NCBI GenBank assembly: GCA_024638885.1
Contig: JAHEJL010000001.1
Location: 397,001-461,000 of the forward strand
Direction of reading: 5' to 3'
Length of the DNA stretch: 64,000 nucleotides
DNA from: Coraliomargarita sp.
GTDB taxonomy: Bacteria > Verrucomicrobiota > Verrucomicrobiia > Opitutales > UBA953
The position numbers and the translations under genes are program-made. Positions 20,024 to 29,978 of the stretch are shown here, piece after piece (positions within the stretch are counted from its first letter, which is position 1; each line of letters starts with the position of its first letter). The notes under the pieces were generated by a model. That model saw only the letters and a program-made list of their open reading frames with translations. It was not told where the DNA came from and searched no databases.

Positions 20024-20398
20024 ATGCCGGCGCCGGCGTATCTCTTCTGGGCGAACATCCTGATCCTCGTCCCGATCGGCTTCGGCACCTTGTTGAAACC
20101 TTCGGTCACGGATCAGGGAGCTTTCGCGGAAAGCGCCGGTTGGCGTACGTTGGTCGGATCCCTCTGGCTCGCCATCTTGGGAGGCTCCGTCCTCGGCGTC
20201 CTCTGGCCGGCGAGCTTCCTGTGGCTGCTCGCCTTTCAGGTCGTTTATAAATCCATCTGGCTGGCCGCCTACGCGATGCCGCGACTGCTCGGCGGTCGCA
20301 GCGCCGAAGTCCCCGTCGGCATCGCCGGGTCTTTTCTGGTCATCGTCTTCGTCTGGCCTTGGTTCATCCCCTGGCGCCAGATGATCGCGGCGCTCTGA
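20024..20398 (+). CDS. small integral membrane protein, unknown function
   Basis: Follows purK directly; four hydrophobic segments. Confidence 0.7.
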   Translation: MPAPAYLFWANILILVPIGFGTLLKPSVTDQGAFAESAGWRTLVGSLWLAILGGSVLGVLWPASFLWLLAFQVVYKSIWLAAYAMPRLLGGRSAEVPVGIAGSFLVIVFVWPWFIPWRQMIAAL

Positions 20399-20851
20399 TC
20401 AGTCGAGCAGCTCCGGCTTGCGGCTGAAGAGCTCGAGCGGGATCTGGCCGAGGCTCAGGAAGAGCAGGATCGCCTGGAAGACGGGGATCTTCGCCTTCAG
20501 GTGGGCGTTCTGCGCGATGTAGTTCTTGGCCATCACTTCGCAGATCATCGCGAGGGCGAACAGCACGGAGGCGACGCAGAGCAGGCTGAAGAGTCCGTTC
20601 CAAAGCTTCGCGCTCACGAGGCGACGCCATGGGAGGAAGAGCAGGAGACCGTAAGCGACGAAGAACCAGGATTCCGCGCGCAAGGCCCCGGGGAAGGTGA
20701 CCACGGCCGGATTCCAGCGCGGCGGGATGTGCAGCGCGCCGAGGGTGATCCCGCCGACGAGTTCGTTGATGCCCATGCCGAGGCAGAGCGCCCCGAAGAG
20801 CATCGCGATGATGCGGCCGTAGCGGATGCGTTGGGCGGTGACTTCGTGCAT
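20399..20851 (-). CDS. integral membrane protein, unknown function
   Basis: Start at MHEVTAQRIRYGRI gives a four-TM protein that begins after prmA; the longer ORF to 20977 would overlap prmA. Confidence 0.65.
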   Translation of the reverse strand: MHEVTAQRIRYGRIIAMLFGALCLGMGINELVGGITLGALHIPPRWNPAVVTFPGALRAESWFFVAYGLLLFLPWRRLVSAKLWNGLFSLLCVASVLFALAMICEVMAKNYIAQNAHLKAKIPVFQAILLFLSLGQIPLELFSRKPELLD

Positions 20852-20889
20852 GAGGGGAAGGAATCGGGAAGGGGGACCGAGGCAAACGC

Positions 20890-21777
20890 TCAGAGCGGGC
20901 GGAACAGGGCGACGTCGCTCCATTCGCCCATCACGCGTCCGTCGGACTTCGTGCCATCGCCCCAGGCCGCGCGGCACTTGGCCTCGAAGTGGGCGCGGAC
21001 GGAGTCCTGTTCCTTCGCGAGGATGCCGCTCAGGGCGAGTACGCCGCCGGGGCTGACGGAGTCGACGAGGTTGTCGGCGTAGATGCAGAGGACGTCGCTG
21101 ATGATGTTCGCGAGCACGACGTCGGCGCGGCCGGTGAGGCGGAAGCCTTCTTCCAGACCCGCGTGGTGGAAGGCGACCGCGTCGTCGGCGATGCCGTTCT
21201 CTTCGCGGTTGGCGATGCTGACGCGCACGGATTCCGGATCGCGGTCGAAGCCGGCGATGCGTCCGCAGCCGAGCTTGGCGGCGGAAAGGGCGAGGATGCC
21301 CGAGCCGCAGCCCGCGTCGGTGACGGAGACCTGGGCGGCCGGATGCGTCTCGAGGAAGTCCATCATGCGGATGGCGCAGAGGCGGGTCGTCGGGTGGTCG
21401 CCGGTGCCGAACGCCAGCCCGGCGTCGAACCAGATCACCGCGGCGTCGGCCGGGACGGCGTGCTTGCCGCGCATCCAGGCGGGGACCCAGTGAAGGCGGC
21501 CATGGTCCCAGGGCTTGAGGTGCTCCTTATAGGCTTCTTTCCAGTCCTTGTCGGCCATGACGGTCTCGTCGTAGGCCTCGGGCAGCTTCTTGAACGCCTT
21601 GCGCAGGCCGGCCCAGGCTTCGTCGGCCTCGGCCTTCGTGTCGAAGTAGCCCATGACGAAGTGGGGCTTACCGGGCCCTTCATGGAAAAGCATCCAGGAG
21701 GAGCGGGTCAGTTCGCAGAAATGGTCCTCCAAGGGCTGGACCATGTCTTCGTGGATGGGGCACTTCAGTTCGATCAT
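20890..21777 (-). CDS. prmA: ribosomal protein L11 methyltransferase
   Basis: AFGTGDHPTTRLCAI, VTDAGCGSGILALSAAKLG, VLANIISDVL, LALSGIL. Confidence 0.93.
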   Translation of the reverse strand: MIELKCPIHEDMVQPLEDHFCELTRSSWMLFHEGPGKPHFVMGYFDTKAEADEAWAGLRKAFKKLPEAYDETVMADKDWKEAYKEHLKPWDHGRLHWVPAWMRGKHAVPADAAVIWFDAGLAFGTGDHPTTRLCAIRMMDFLETHPAAQVSVTDAGCGSGILALSAAKLGCGRIAGFDRDPESVRVSIANREENGIADDAVAFHHAGLEEGFRLTGRADVVLANIISDVLCIYADNLVDSVSPGGVLALSGILAKEQDSVRAHFEAKCRAAWGDGTKSDGRVMGEWSDVALFRPL

Positions 21778-22355
21778 CAGGAAAGGGTCTCGCTCAGGCG
21801 GGCGATCACGGCCGGGAGCAGGGCGTGTTCGGCGGCGTGGATCTTCTGGGCGAAGGTCTCAAGGGTGTCCGTGGCCTCGCGGGGGACGCGGGTCTGGCCG
21901 AGGTGGGCGCCGCCGTCGATCTCGGCGTTGACCCAGTGGACGGTGCACCCGGCTTCGGGGACGCCGGCGTTCCAGGCCTGGCCGATGCCGTCGAGGCCGG
22001 GGAAGGCGGGCAGGAGGCTGGGGTGGAGGTTGATGATGCGGCCGGCGAAAGCGTCGAGCAGCGGCGCCTTGATGACGCGCATGAACCCGGCGAGCACCAC
22101 GAGGTCGACCTGGGCGGCCTTGAGGTCGTCGGCCCAGGCTTGTTCGCGCTCGGGGGAGAACTTCGTCTTGAACGGACCGGTGTCGAGGAAGCGGGCCGGG
22201 ACGCCGTACTTCGGGCCGAGCTCGAGCATCTTGCAGGTCGGGACGTCGCACCAGATGCCGACTACCTTGGCTTTGCCCAGGCGACCTTCGGCCTGGGCGC
22301 GGAGGACCGCGTCGGCGTTGGAGCCGCGACCGGAACCGAGGAGGGCGACGCGCAT
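21777..22355 (-). CDS. purN: phosphoribosylglycinamide formyltransferase
   Basis: MRVALLGSGRGSNADAVL, LAGFMRVIKAPLLDAFAGRIINLHPSLLPAFPGLDGIGQA, GCTVHWVNAEIDGGAHLGQTRVP; stop overlaps prmA start (ATGA); the 618-aa ORF upstream extension is antisense to the next gene. Confidence 0.95.
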   Translation of the reverse strand: MRVALLGSGRGSNADAVLRAQAEGRLGKAKVVGIWCDVPTCKMLELGPKYGVPARFLDTGPFKTKFSPEREQAWADDLKAAQVDLVVLAGFMRVIKAPLLDAFAGRIINLHPSLLPAFPGLDGIGQAWNAGVPEAGCTVHWVNAEIDGGAHLGQTRVPREATDTLETFAQKIHAAEHALLPAVIARLSETLS

Positions 22356-22457
22356 GAGGCCCACGGTGTCGGCGTCGGCTGTCGCCTGCAAACGGATTTT
22401 CGAATTCGGACTTTGAACCGCTCCGCAAACCGCCGAAGATGGCCCGCACTGCTTCCC

Positions 22458-23768
22458 ATGGATCGCCGCGAGTTTCTTCACCTCACCGCCCTGGGTTCGC
22501 TGGGCGCCGTCGCTCTCTCCGGCTGCGCCGGCGGCGGCGGGGGCGGTTCCGTCGGCCCCGCGCCGGCCGCGCCCGGCCCGGTCGCTCCGGTCGGCGGCAA
22601 GGTCATGCTCGGCATCGACGTGCTGGCTGCCGACGGTTTCGCCCGGCTCCAGGGACTGCGCTGCGGCCTCGTGACGCATCGCGCCGGCGTGAACGGGCTC
22701 GGCCAGCGCACCGTCGACGTGCTCGCCCGCGCGCCGGGCGTGAAGCTCGTGAAGCTCTTCGGACCGGAGCATGGCATCGACGGCGACGCGAAGGCCGAGG
22801 TCTCGGTCAAGAACGCGAAAGACGCCCGCACCGGCCTGCCGATCTTTTCCCTCTACGGGGCGACGCGTCGTCCGACGCCGGAAATGCTGTCCGGCCTCGA
22901 CGCCATCCTGATCGATTTCCAGGACGTCGGCGCCCGTTCGTACACCTATATCAGCTGCATGCGCTACGTGATCGAAGCATGCTTCTCGCTGCCGCGTCCG
23001 GTGCGCGTGATCGTCCTCGACCGCCCGAATCCGCTCGGCGGCGAAAAGGTCGACGGCCCGTTCCTCGACCGCAAATGGCGCAGCTACGTGGGCGCCTACG
23101 AGACCCCTTACGTGCACGGCCTCACCATCGGCGAGATCGCCCGCTGGGCGGTCGCCACGCCCGGCGTGCTCGACCTCGACGACGCTCAGCGTCGCCGTGG
23201 CTCCTTGGAAGTCGTCGCGATGCGAGGCTGGCGTCGCGCCATGACCTGGAACCTCACCGGCCTCAACTGGACGCCGACTTCGCCGATGATCAACAGCTCC
23301 AAGGCCGCCTTGGGTTATGCGATGACCGGCCTCGGCTGCATGGATTCCGGCTTCAGCCACAGTTCCGGCGTCGGGCAGAATTTCCGTTTTCTCACCTATC
23401 CGCGTCGCAAGGCGGCCGAGCTCGTCGCCGCGTTCGGCAACGCGGTGCCCGGGCTTGCGTTGCAGCCGCAGCAGCTCGCGGACGGCACGCAGGGCGTCTA
23501 TGTCGGCGTCGGCGACTGGCCGAAACTGCGTCCCACCGCGATCTCGCTGCACATGCTGCGCCAGGCCTGCGTCTGGGCGCCGAACCCGTTCGCCGGCCTC
23601 ACCGGCGGCAAGCGCGAGCTCTTCATCAAGCACCTCGGCAGCGAGGCGTTCTTCGAGGAGCTCCGCACGCAGGGCGCCCGCGTCGACCTCGCCCGCTGGA
23701 TGGCGCGCTGGGACGGCGACGCCGCGGCCTTCCGCGCGCGCACCGCTCCGTTCCGCCTCTACGCCTGA
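22458..23768 (+). CDS. DUF1343 family protein (NamZ-like exo-N-acetylmuramidase) with Tat-type lipoprotein signal
   Basis: RREFLHLTALGSLGAVALSGC signal, then GLVTHRAGVNGLGQRTVDVL, LFGPEHGIDGDA, DFQDVGARSYTYISCMRYV, VLDRPNPLGGEKVDGP. Confidence 0.88.
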   Translation: MDRREFLHLTALGSLGAVALSGCAGGGGGGSVGPAPAAPGPVAPVGGKVMLGIDVLAADGFARLQGLRCGLVTHRAGVNGLGQRTVDVLARAPGVKLVKLFGPEHGIDGDAKAEVSVKNAKDARTGLPIFSLYGATRRPTPEMLSGLDAILIDFQDVGARSYTYISCMRYVIEACFSLPRPVRVIVLDRPNPLGGEKVDGPFLDRKWRSYVGAYETPYVHGLTIGEIARWAVATPGVLDLDDAQRRRGSLEVVAMRGWRRAMTWNLTGLNWTPTSPMINSSKAALGYAMTGLGCMDSGFSHSSGVGQNFRFLTYPRRKAAELVAAFGNAVPGLALQPQQLADGTQGVYVGVGDWPKLRPTAISLHMLRQACVWAPNPFAGLTGGKRELFIKHLGSEAFFEELRTQGARVDLARWMARWDGDAAAFRARTAPFRLYA

Positions 23769-25682
23769 TCAGTAGGCGCGGCCTTCGCGCTTTTCCCAGT
23801 AGTTGATGTACGCCTGGTTGAGCACGCCGAGACCGCCCGGGGTCGGATAGTCGCCGGTGAAATACCAGTCGCCCTTGCTCGTCGGGCAGGCCTTGTGCAG
23901 CGACTCGATCTTCTGGAAGACCAGGACGAGTTCGCCCTTCCACGTGCTCTTCGAGGGGTAGACCAGCTCGGCCGCCTTCGCGGCGATCTCGGTCTCGGTG
24001 AAGGCGTCGTAGATGCGCTTCACGTGGTTCTTCATCTCCTTGGTCGGCTTCTTCGACTGCGCGACGCAGTCTTCGTAGACTTCGCGGAGGAGGTCGGCCA
24101 TGCCGCGGTCCTTGCAGAGCGCGACGGCGGCCTGGAAGGCCAGGAACTTGCCCATCTCGGACATGTCGATGCCGTAGCAGTCCGGGTAGCGGATCTGCGG
24201 GGCGGTGGAGGCGATGACGATGCGCTTCGGGTTCGGGCGGGCGAGGATGCGCAGGATGGACTGGCGCAGGGTCGTGCCGCGGACGATCGAGTCGTCGACG
24301 CAGACGAGCGTGTCGCCGTCGCGGACGGTGCCGTACGAGATGTCGTAGACGTGCGAGGCCATCTGCATGCGGTTCTTCTCCTGCGAGATGAACGTGCGGA
24401 GCTTCACGTCCTTGTGGGCGACCTTCTCGCCGCGCGGCCAGCCGCCGAGCACGAGCTTGTCGATGAGGGCTTCGTCGAGCTTCCCGGCGCGCTGGGCGTC
24501 GATCAGCTTCTGGCGGACCTGCGAGCGGCGGCGCTTGCGGAGCTCTTCCATCAGGCCGTACCAGGCGATCTCGGCCGTGTTCGGGATGTAGGAGAAGACC
24601 GCGTGGTCATGGTCGTCGCGGATCTGCGCGATCACGTCGTCGGCCAGGGCGGCGCCGAGGGCCTTGCGTTCGGCGTAGATCTCGGGGTCGTTGCCGCGCG
24701 AGAAGTAGATGCGTTCGAAGGAGCAGTGGCGGGGTTCGCCGGGGGCGTGGAACGACTCGATCGAATGGCGGCCGTCGGCCTTCATGATGAGCGCCGAGCC
24801 CGGAGGCAGCTCGTGCACGTCCTCTTGGTTCACGCCGACGATGGTCATCAGGGCCACGCGCTCGGAAGCGACGGCGATGAGGTCTTCGGTGCGGGCGTAC
24901 CAGCAGGGGCGGATGCCGTTGGGATCGCGGATGACGAAGCTGTCGCCGTTGCCGACGAGGCCGGCGATGGCGTAGCCGCCGTCCCAGTTCTTGGCGGCCT
25001 TGCGCAGGACGTTGCCGATGTCCATGTGCTTGGAGATCTCGGCCTGGACGGCCGTGCCTTCGAGTCCCTGGTCCTTGAAGGCCTTGAAGAGGCGGTCGTG
25101 TTCCTCGTCGAGCCAGAAGCCGATCTCCTCGAGGATCGACTGGGTGTCGGTCGAGTAGATCACGTGGGCCCCGCGCTGCGTCAGCGAGCTGTTCAGCTCG
25201 TTGGTGTTCGTGAGGTTGAAGTTGCCGGCGACGAGCAGGTTGCGGGTCGGCCAGATGGACTTACGGGCGTAGGGGTGGCAGGAGACCGAGTCGAAGTTGC
25301 CGGAGGTGCCGTAGCGGAGGTGCCCGAGGAGGAGTTCGCCGCCGAAGTCGAAATGTCGCTTCACCGTTTCCGCGAATTCGGGGACGATGACCCCTTCGCG
25401 CATCTTGTCGGAGTAGGTCTTGATCTGGCGGGTGAAGATCTGGGTCAGGCCCTGGGCGCCGATCTCACGGTCACGGAAGAGGAAGGCCTCGCCGTTCTCG
25501 GCCCCGATCTTGACGCAGCCGATGCCCGCGCCGTCCTGGCCGCGGTTGTGCTGCTTCTCCATCAGGAGGAAGAGCTGGTTGAAGCCGTGGAGCGGGGTGC
25601 CGTACTTCTCCTGGTACCATTTCAGGTCCTTGGTCAGACGGACAAGGGCAATGCCGCATTCGTGCCTTAAGGAGTCGCTCAT
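23769..25682 (-). CDS. purF: amidophosphoribosyltransferase
   Basis: MSDSLRHECGIALVRL (N-terminal Cys nucleophile class), QHNRGQDGAGIG, PRTase motif LVCVDDSIVRGTTLRQSI. Confidence 0.94.
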   Translation of the reverse strand: MSDSLRHECGIALVRLTKDLKWYQEKYGTPLHGFNQLFLLMEKQHNRGQDGAGIGCVKIGAENGEAFLFRDREIGAQGLTQIFTRQIKTYSDKMREGVIVPEFAETVKRHFDFGGELLLGHLRYGTSGNFDSVSCHPYARKSIWPTRNLLVAGNFNLTNTNELNSSLTQRGAHVIYSTDTQSILEEIGFWLDEEHDRLFKAFKDQGLEGTAVQAEISKHMDIGNVLRKAAKNWDGGYAIAGLVGNGDSFVIRDPNGIRPCWYARTEDLIAVASERVALMTIVGVNQEDVHELPPGSALIMKADGRHSIESFHAPGEPRHCSFERIYFSRGNDPEIYAERKALGAALADDVIAQIRDDHDHAVFSYIPNTAEIAWYGLMEELRKRRRSQVRQKLIDAQRAGKLDEALIDKLVLGGWPRGEKVAHKDVKLRTFISQEKNRMQMASHVYDISYGTVRDGDTLVCVDDSIVRGTTLRQSILRILARPNPKRIVIASTAPQIRYPDCYGIDMSEMGKFLAFQAAVALCKDRGMADLLREVYEDCVAQSKKPTKEMKNHVKRIYDAFTETEIAAKAAELVYPSKSTWKGELVLVFQKIESLHKACPTSKGDWYFTGDYPTPGGLGVLNQAYINYWEKREGRAY

Positions 25683-25734
25683 CGCAGGCCTCGGAGATTG
25701 CCCGCTCGGCGCGCGTCCTGTCCAGCGCTTACTA

Positions 25735-26787
25735 TTAAGAGCGCAGGACCCGGTCGAGGCGGGCCAGGCTTTCGCCGATCAGGCCGGCCATGTCGGCGTG
25801 CTGCCGGAAGGCGGGGTCGCGGTGGTATTCGGCCAGTCCGTCGGCCAGCTCCCTCGCCTTTTCGCTGCTGGTCAGGGGGTTGGCACGCATGGCGGCCAGG
25901 AGGTCCTTGACCCGGTCGGGCGCGGCGAGGTGGCGGCGGTGGATCAGCGACTGTTCCTCGCGGCGGTACTGGGCGGCGGAGGCGGCGTTGATGTGCTTGG
26001 CGCAGAGCTGGGCGAAGGGGCGGTTCTCCTTGAAGGACCCCGGGAGGTAGAACCGGAGGCGCCCGTCGTAGCTCTGCTGGTCGAAGTCCATGGCGCGGAC
26101 GCGGATGGCGGTCGCGTCGAAGTCCGGCGTGACGGCGATGACGAAGTTATAGGCGCGCATGTCGCCCAGGAGGCGGACGAGGCAGCGTTCCTCGAACTTG
26201 ATGAGCTCCTTGGCCAGGCGCACCGGGTGGTGGCCGTCGGCGTTGAGCCACTTCTCGGCGAAGATGTCGCCGGGGATGCCGGTGACGTGCTCTTCGACCA
26301 GCGTCTCGCCCCAGGTGAGGTAGAGCATGCGGTTCGGGGAGAGCAGGTGCTCGAGCTCCAGGCCGCAGACGCGCGAGGCGTCGCCGACCTTCACGTAGAA
26401 GTAGTCGTGGTTCTCGTTGTACGCGTTGACGATGCGGACGCGGAACGGCTGCGAGTTGCCGAAGGAGCAGAAGTCGACGCGGTCGACGTAGACGTGGCTG
26501 AAGACCTTCATGCCGCCTTCGCCGCGGAGCAGGGCGTAGGTCTCGAGCAGGCCTTGCGACAGGCGGCCCATCTCTTCGGGCGGGTAGGCGACGGTCTCCC
26601 AGAGGGTGTCCTTGCCGCGTTCCAGCAAAGGCATCGCCGCGGTGAAGTTGCGCAGCTCGGCGTAGGTGACCGGCAGCGGGACCTCGCGGCCTTCGCGTGA
26701 GAGGTAGGCGCGGAGCTCGTCGCCGATCGGGTACGCCGGCTTGCGGTTCGTCCGCTTGAATTCGGCTTCGGATCCGGCGGCGTCCAT
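25735..26787 (-). CDS. conserved-looking protein with weak protein-kinase-fold signature, unknown function
   Basis: Start MDAAGSEAEFKRTNRK sits 2 bp after the NUDIX stop codon; internal YFYVKVGDAS, LVEEHVTGIPGDIF, GDMRAYNFVI, RAMDFDQQSYDG order resembles kinase core motifs. Confidence 0.75.
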   Translation of the reverse strand: MDAAGSEAEFKRTNRKPAYPIGDELRAYLSREGREVPLPVTYAELRNFTAAMPLLERGKDTLWETVAYPPEEMGRLSQGLLETYALLRGEGGMKVFSHVYVDRVDFCSFGNSQPFRVRIVNAYNENHDYFYVKVGDASRVCGLELEHLLSPNRMLYLTWGETLVEEHVTGIPGDIFAEKWLNADGHHPVRLAKELIKFEERCLVRLLGDMRAYNFVIAVTPDFDATAIRVRAMDFDQQSYDGRLRFYLPGSFKENRPFAQLCAKHINAASAAQYRREEQSLIHRRHLAAPDRVKDLLAAMRANPLTSSEKARELADGLAEYHRDPAFRQHADMAGLIGESLARLDRVLRS

Positions 26788-26789
26788 CG

Positions 26790-27311
26790 TCAGTCGAGGT
26801 TGGGGCGGTCCCGCGTCTCCTCGACGATCATCTGGAGCGGCTGGCCCGGGTGGCATTCCGCCCGGTAGGCGATGAAGCCGCGGCGGTGCTCGTCATAGAT
26901 GGGCCAGAGCAGGGTGCGGTCGGTCTCCGGGATGGCGGTATGGGCCAGTTCCTCGCGGGTGAAGAAGCCGAACTTTCCTTCGTCGATCGTCTGCGGCAGG
27001 CCCTGGAGCGGCTTACGGCAGTCGAAGAGGAACATCAGCCAGTGCGACTGGCCCTCATAGCCCTTTTCGGAGATCATCCCGAACAGGTGGAGGTCGGTCG
27101 TGGCGATCTGGGCCCCGGTCTCTTCTTCGGTCTCGCGGACGGCGCATTCGAAGGGGGATTCGCCCGTGGCCATCTCCAGTTTGCCGCCGATAGGACTCCA
27201 ACAGCCCATGTTCGGAGCCTTGGTGCGCTGGATGAGCAGGAGCTTACCCGCCTCGTCGTGCATGAAGACGAGGACGCTGATCTTGAAGGGCAGGGGGGCG
27301 CCGGCGGACAT
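26790..27311 (-). CDS. NUDIX hydrolase
   Basis: Nudix box GGKLEMATGESPFECAVRETEEETGAQ; ATG at 27311. Confidence 0.92.
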   Translation of the reverse strand: MSAGAPLPFKISVLVFMHDEAGKLLLIQRTKAPNMGCWSPIGGKLEMATGESPFECAVRETEEETGAQIATTDLHLFGMISEKGYEGQSHWLMFLFDCRKPLQGLPQTIDEGKFGFFTREELAHTAIPETDRTLLWPIYDEHRRGFIAYRAECHPGQPLQMIVEETRDRPNLD

Positions 27312-27649
27312 AGGCTCAACCTTGCGGGCAGGCCATCGAGGCACAACCCCGGAGTGCCTTACGGCCGCCTCGGCCGTCCATTCCTGGGCCCCGGAACGCC
27401 GGAAACAGCGTGCGGAGGGGGGCGCGCCGGCGTGGCCGGAGCCAAGTCGGCCGCACCGGGCGTCCGAGGCGTGATCATTAACGAACGCCGCCGGATTATT
27501 TTTGGTCACCCGCTGCGGTCGGAGTCCGCGCGGCGGCTTTGTCCAATTTTTCGCAACTTGCTCACAATCGGAAATGCGCGCCGCCGACTTTCGGCACGCG
27601 TGACGAATTCGTGACACGATTTCCTCCGCGCCGAGCCGGAAAAACGGTT

Positions 27650-27665
27650 TGGCACGGCCGATGCT
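27650..27665 (+). promoter_or_regulatory. sigma54 -24/-12 promoter upstream of porin-urtA
   Basis: TGGCACGgccgATGCT; GG and GC doublets 12 bp apart; one mismatch from TGGCACG-N4-TTGCW; 41 bp upstream of ATG 27707. Confidence 0.75.
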
Positions 27666-27706
27666 CAATAGGTCTCGCTACCAAGCACCCACCAAAAAAC
27701 ACCACC

Positions 27707-28651
27707 ATGAAGACCAACACCAAACTCGCAGTAGCCTTCCTCGCCGCTGCTTCCTCGATCGCCGCCTCCGCCGCCGACGCTCCCGCGCCGGCGCCGGCCG
27801 TCACGTTCAGCGGCTACGCCGTCGTGACCGGCTCCATCACCAAGGATTCCGGCGCCGCTTCGGTGTCGGATCTCGACCTGACCGCGGCCAAGTTCGGTGT
27901 CACCGCCAAGCTGGCCTCGAACGTCTCGGCCTACGCCAGCCTCTATTATAACGGCACCGATGCCGACCTCCTGGACGCCTATGTCACCGTGGACGCGGGT
28001 TCCGGCCTCACTATCACCGCCGGCAACTTCCTCTCCTACATGGGCTACGAAGCCTTTGACGCCATCAACATGGCGCAGATCAGCTACGCCAACGGCGGCC
28101 TCCTCGGCGGCCCCGTTCCCGCCTACCACACCGGCGTGAAGGTCGACTACGTGACCGGCAACCATGGCCTGGGCGCCGCGGTCGTCGATTCCATCTACGG
28201 CTCCACGCTCTTCAACGGCGACGGCTCCTACACTTCCAAGGGTCTCGAGGCCTACTATACCTACAAGGGTATCAAGGACACGCAGATCTGGCTCGGCGGT
28301 CTCCAGGATAACGACAACGGCGGCGCGGTCTACGACCTCTGGGTGTCCTACGCCCTGAACAAGACCGACTCCCTCGGCGCCGAATACCTCGTCAAGGAAA
28401 GCGACGGCTACAACTGGCTCCTGGCCTACACCAAGGGCATCGACTCGAAGCTCTCCGTCACCGCCCGCCTCTCCGGCGAAAGCAGCGACGTCGCGGACGC
28501 CAAGTTCGTGAAGTACACGCTCTCCCCGTCCTACGCGTTCACCGACAAGTTCACGGTCCGCGCCGAAGTCTCCTACACCGACTACTCCGGTGCCGGCGCT
28601 TCGACGTCGAACTCCACGTTCTACGCGATCCAGAGCCTCTTTAAGTTCTAA
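27707..28651 (+). CDS. outer-membrane beta-barrel porin
   Basis: Signal peptide MKTNTKLAVAFLAAASSIAASAADA; alternating aromatic/small-residue beta strands; C-terminal Phe (AIQSLFKF). Confidence 0.85.
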   Translation: MKTNTKLAVAFLAAASSIAASAADAPAPAPAVTFSGYAVVTGSITKDSGAASVSDLDLTAAKFGVTAKLASNVSAYASLYYNGTDADLLDAYVTVDAGSGLTITAGNFLSYMGYEAFDAINMAQISYANGGLLGGPVPAYHTGVKVDYVTGNHGLGAAVVDSIYGSTLFNGDGSYTSKGLEAYYTYKGIKDTQIWLGGLQDNDNGGAVYDLWVSYALNKTDSLGAEYLVKESDGYNWLLAYTKGIDSKLSVTARLSGESSDVADAKFVKYTLSPSYAFTDKFTVRAEVSYTDYSGAGASTSNSTFYAIQSLFKF

Positions 28652-28681
28652 TCGGAGGACTTAACCGCCCAGCTTCCCACC

Positions 28682-29944
28682 ATGTCACCCACCCGCATCA
28701 CCAGCCTGCTCTCTGTCGGGGCTCTCGCCCTGGCCTCCCTCGTTTCGCCCGCCCGGGCGGAAGAAACCGTCAAGGTCGGCGTCCTCCACTCGCTGTCGGG
28801 CACGATGGCGATCTCGGAGACGTCCCTCCGCGACGTCCTGCTCTTCACCTTCGACGAGATCAACGCCAAGGGCGGCGTCCTCGGCAAGAAGATCGAGCCG
28901 GTCGTCGTCGACGGCGCCTCGAACTGGCCGCTCTTCGCCGAAAAGGCGAAGCAGCTGCTCGAACAGGACAAGGTCGCCGTGACGTTCGGCTGCTGGACCT
29001 CCGTGTCCCGCAAGTCGGTCCTCCCGGTCTACGAGAAGAACAACGGCCTCCTCTTCTACCCCGTGCAGTATGAAGGCGAAGAAGAGTCCAAGAACGTCGC
29101 CTACACCGCCGAAGCGGTCAACCAGCAGGCCACCCCGGCGGTCGACTACCTCCTGGCGCAGGGCGTGAAGAAGTTCTACCTCCTGGGTTCCGACTACGTC
29201 TACCCGCAGACCACGAACCTCGTCCTGCTCGAGTATCTCCTGAGCAAGGGCGTCCCGATCGAGAACATCGGCGGCGGCTTCCGTAAGGATGCTTCCGGCA
29301 AGATCATCTCGGCCGGCAAGTACACGCCGTTCGGTCACACGGACTACCAGCAGATCGTCGCCGAGATCAAGCAGTTCTCCGCCGGCGGTGGCGCCGCGGT
29401 GGTCAGCACCCTGAACGGAGACACCAACGTGCCCTTCTTCAAGGAGTACGCCGCCTCCGGCCTCACGGCTGAATCCTGCCCGGTCGTCTCGTTCTCGATC
29501 TCGGAAGACGAGTTCCGCGGTCTCCCGGCCGACAAGCTCGTGGGCCAGCTCGGTTGCTGGACCTACTTCCAGTCGATCAAGTCCCCGGCCAACAAGAAGT
29601 TCGTGGCTGATTTCCAGGCCTGGCTCGGCAAGAGCACGGTCCCGGGCATCGTCAAGGACGGTCGCGTGACCTGCTCCCCGATGGTCCTCTCCTACGATGG
29701 CGTCTACCTCTGGAAGGCGTGCGTCGAGAAGGCCGGTTCCTTCGACGTGGATAAGGTCCGTGAAGCCTGGAAGTCCGGCGTGTCCTTCGACGGCCCCGGC
29801 GGCAAGGTCACGACCCAGCCTAACATGCACCTCACCAAGAACGTGTTCATCGGCGAGACCAAGTCGGACGGCCAGTTCAAGATCCTGAAGTCCTTCGACA
29901 ACGTCTACGGTGAGCCCTGGCTGAAGGGTAAGTTCAAGAAGTAA
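28682..29944 (+). CDS. urtA: urea ABC transporter, substrate-binding protein
   Basis: [92 protein letters not shown]. Confidence 0.97.
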   Translation: MSPTRITSLLSVGALALASLVSPARAEETVKVGVLHSLSGTMAISETSLRDVLLFTFDEINAKGGVLGKKIEPVVVDGASNWPLFAEKAKQLLEQDKVAVTFGCWTSVSRKSVLPVYEKNNGLLFYPVQYEGEEESKNVAYTAEAVNQQATPAVDYLLAQGVKKFYLLGSDYVYPQTTNLVLLEYLLSKGVPIENIGGGFRKDASGKIISAGKYTPFGHTDYQQIVAEIKQFSAGGGAAVVSTLNGDTNVPFFKEYAASGLTAESCPVVSFSISEDEFRGLPADKLVGQLGCWTYFQSIKSPANKKFVADFQAWLGKSTVPGIVKDGRVTCSPMVLSYDGVYLWKACVEKAGSFDVDKVREAWKSGVSFDGPGGKVTTQPNMHLTKNVFIGETKSDGQFKILKSFDNVYGEPWLKGKFKK

Positions 29945-29978
29945 GCCGCATATTTGCCGGTTGTCGGTGCTTCATAGC

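Noticed and set aside
22356-23633. N-terminal extension of the purN frame (618-aa ORF)
   Set aside because: Lies antisense to the NamZ-like gene; the canonical purN start MRVALLGSGRGSNAD is at 22355.
23895-25670. 591-aa plus-strand ORF opposite purF
   Set aside because: Antisense shadow of purF.
27551-27567. CAACTTGCTCACAA near the porin promoter as another sigma54 site
   Set aside because: Shares TTGCTCACAA with the urtB promoter but has no GG doublet 12 bp upstream of the GC.
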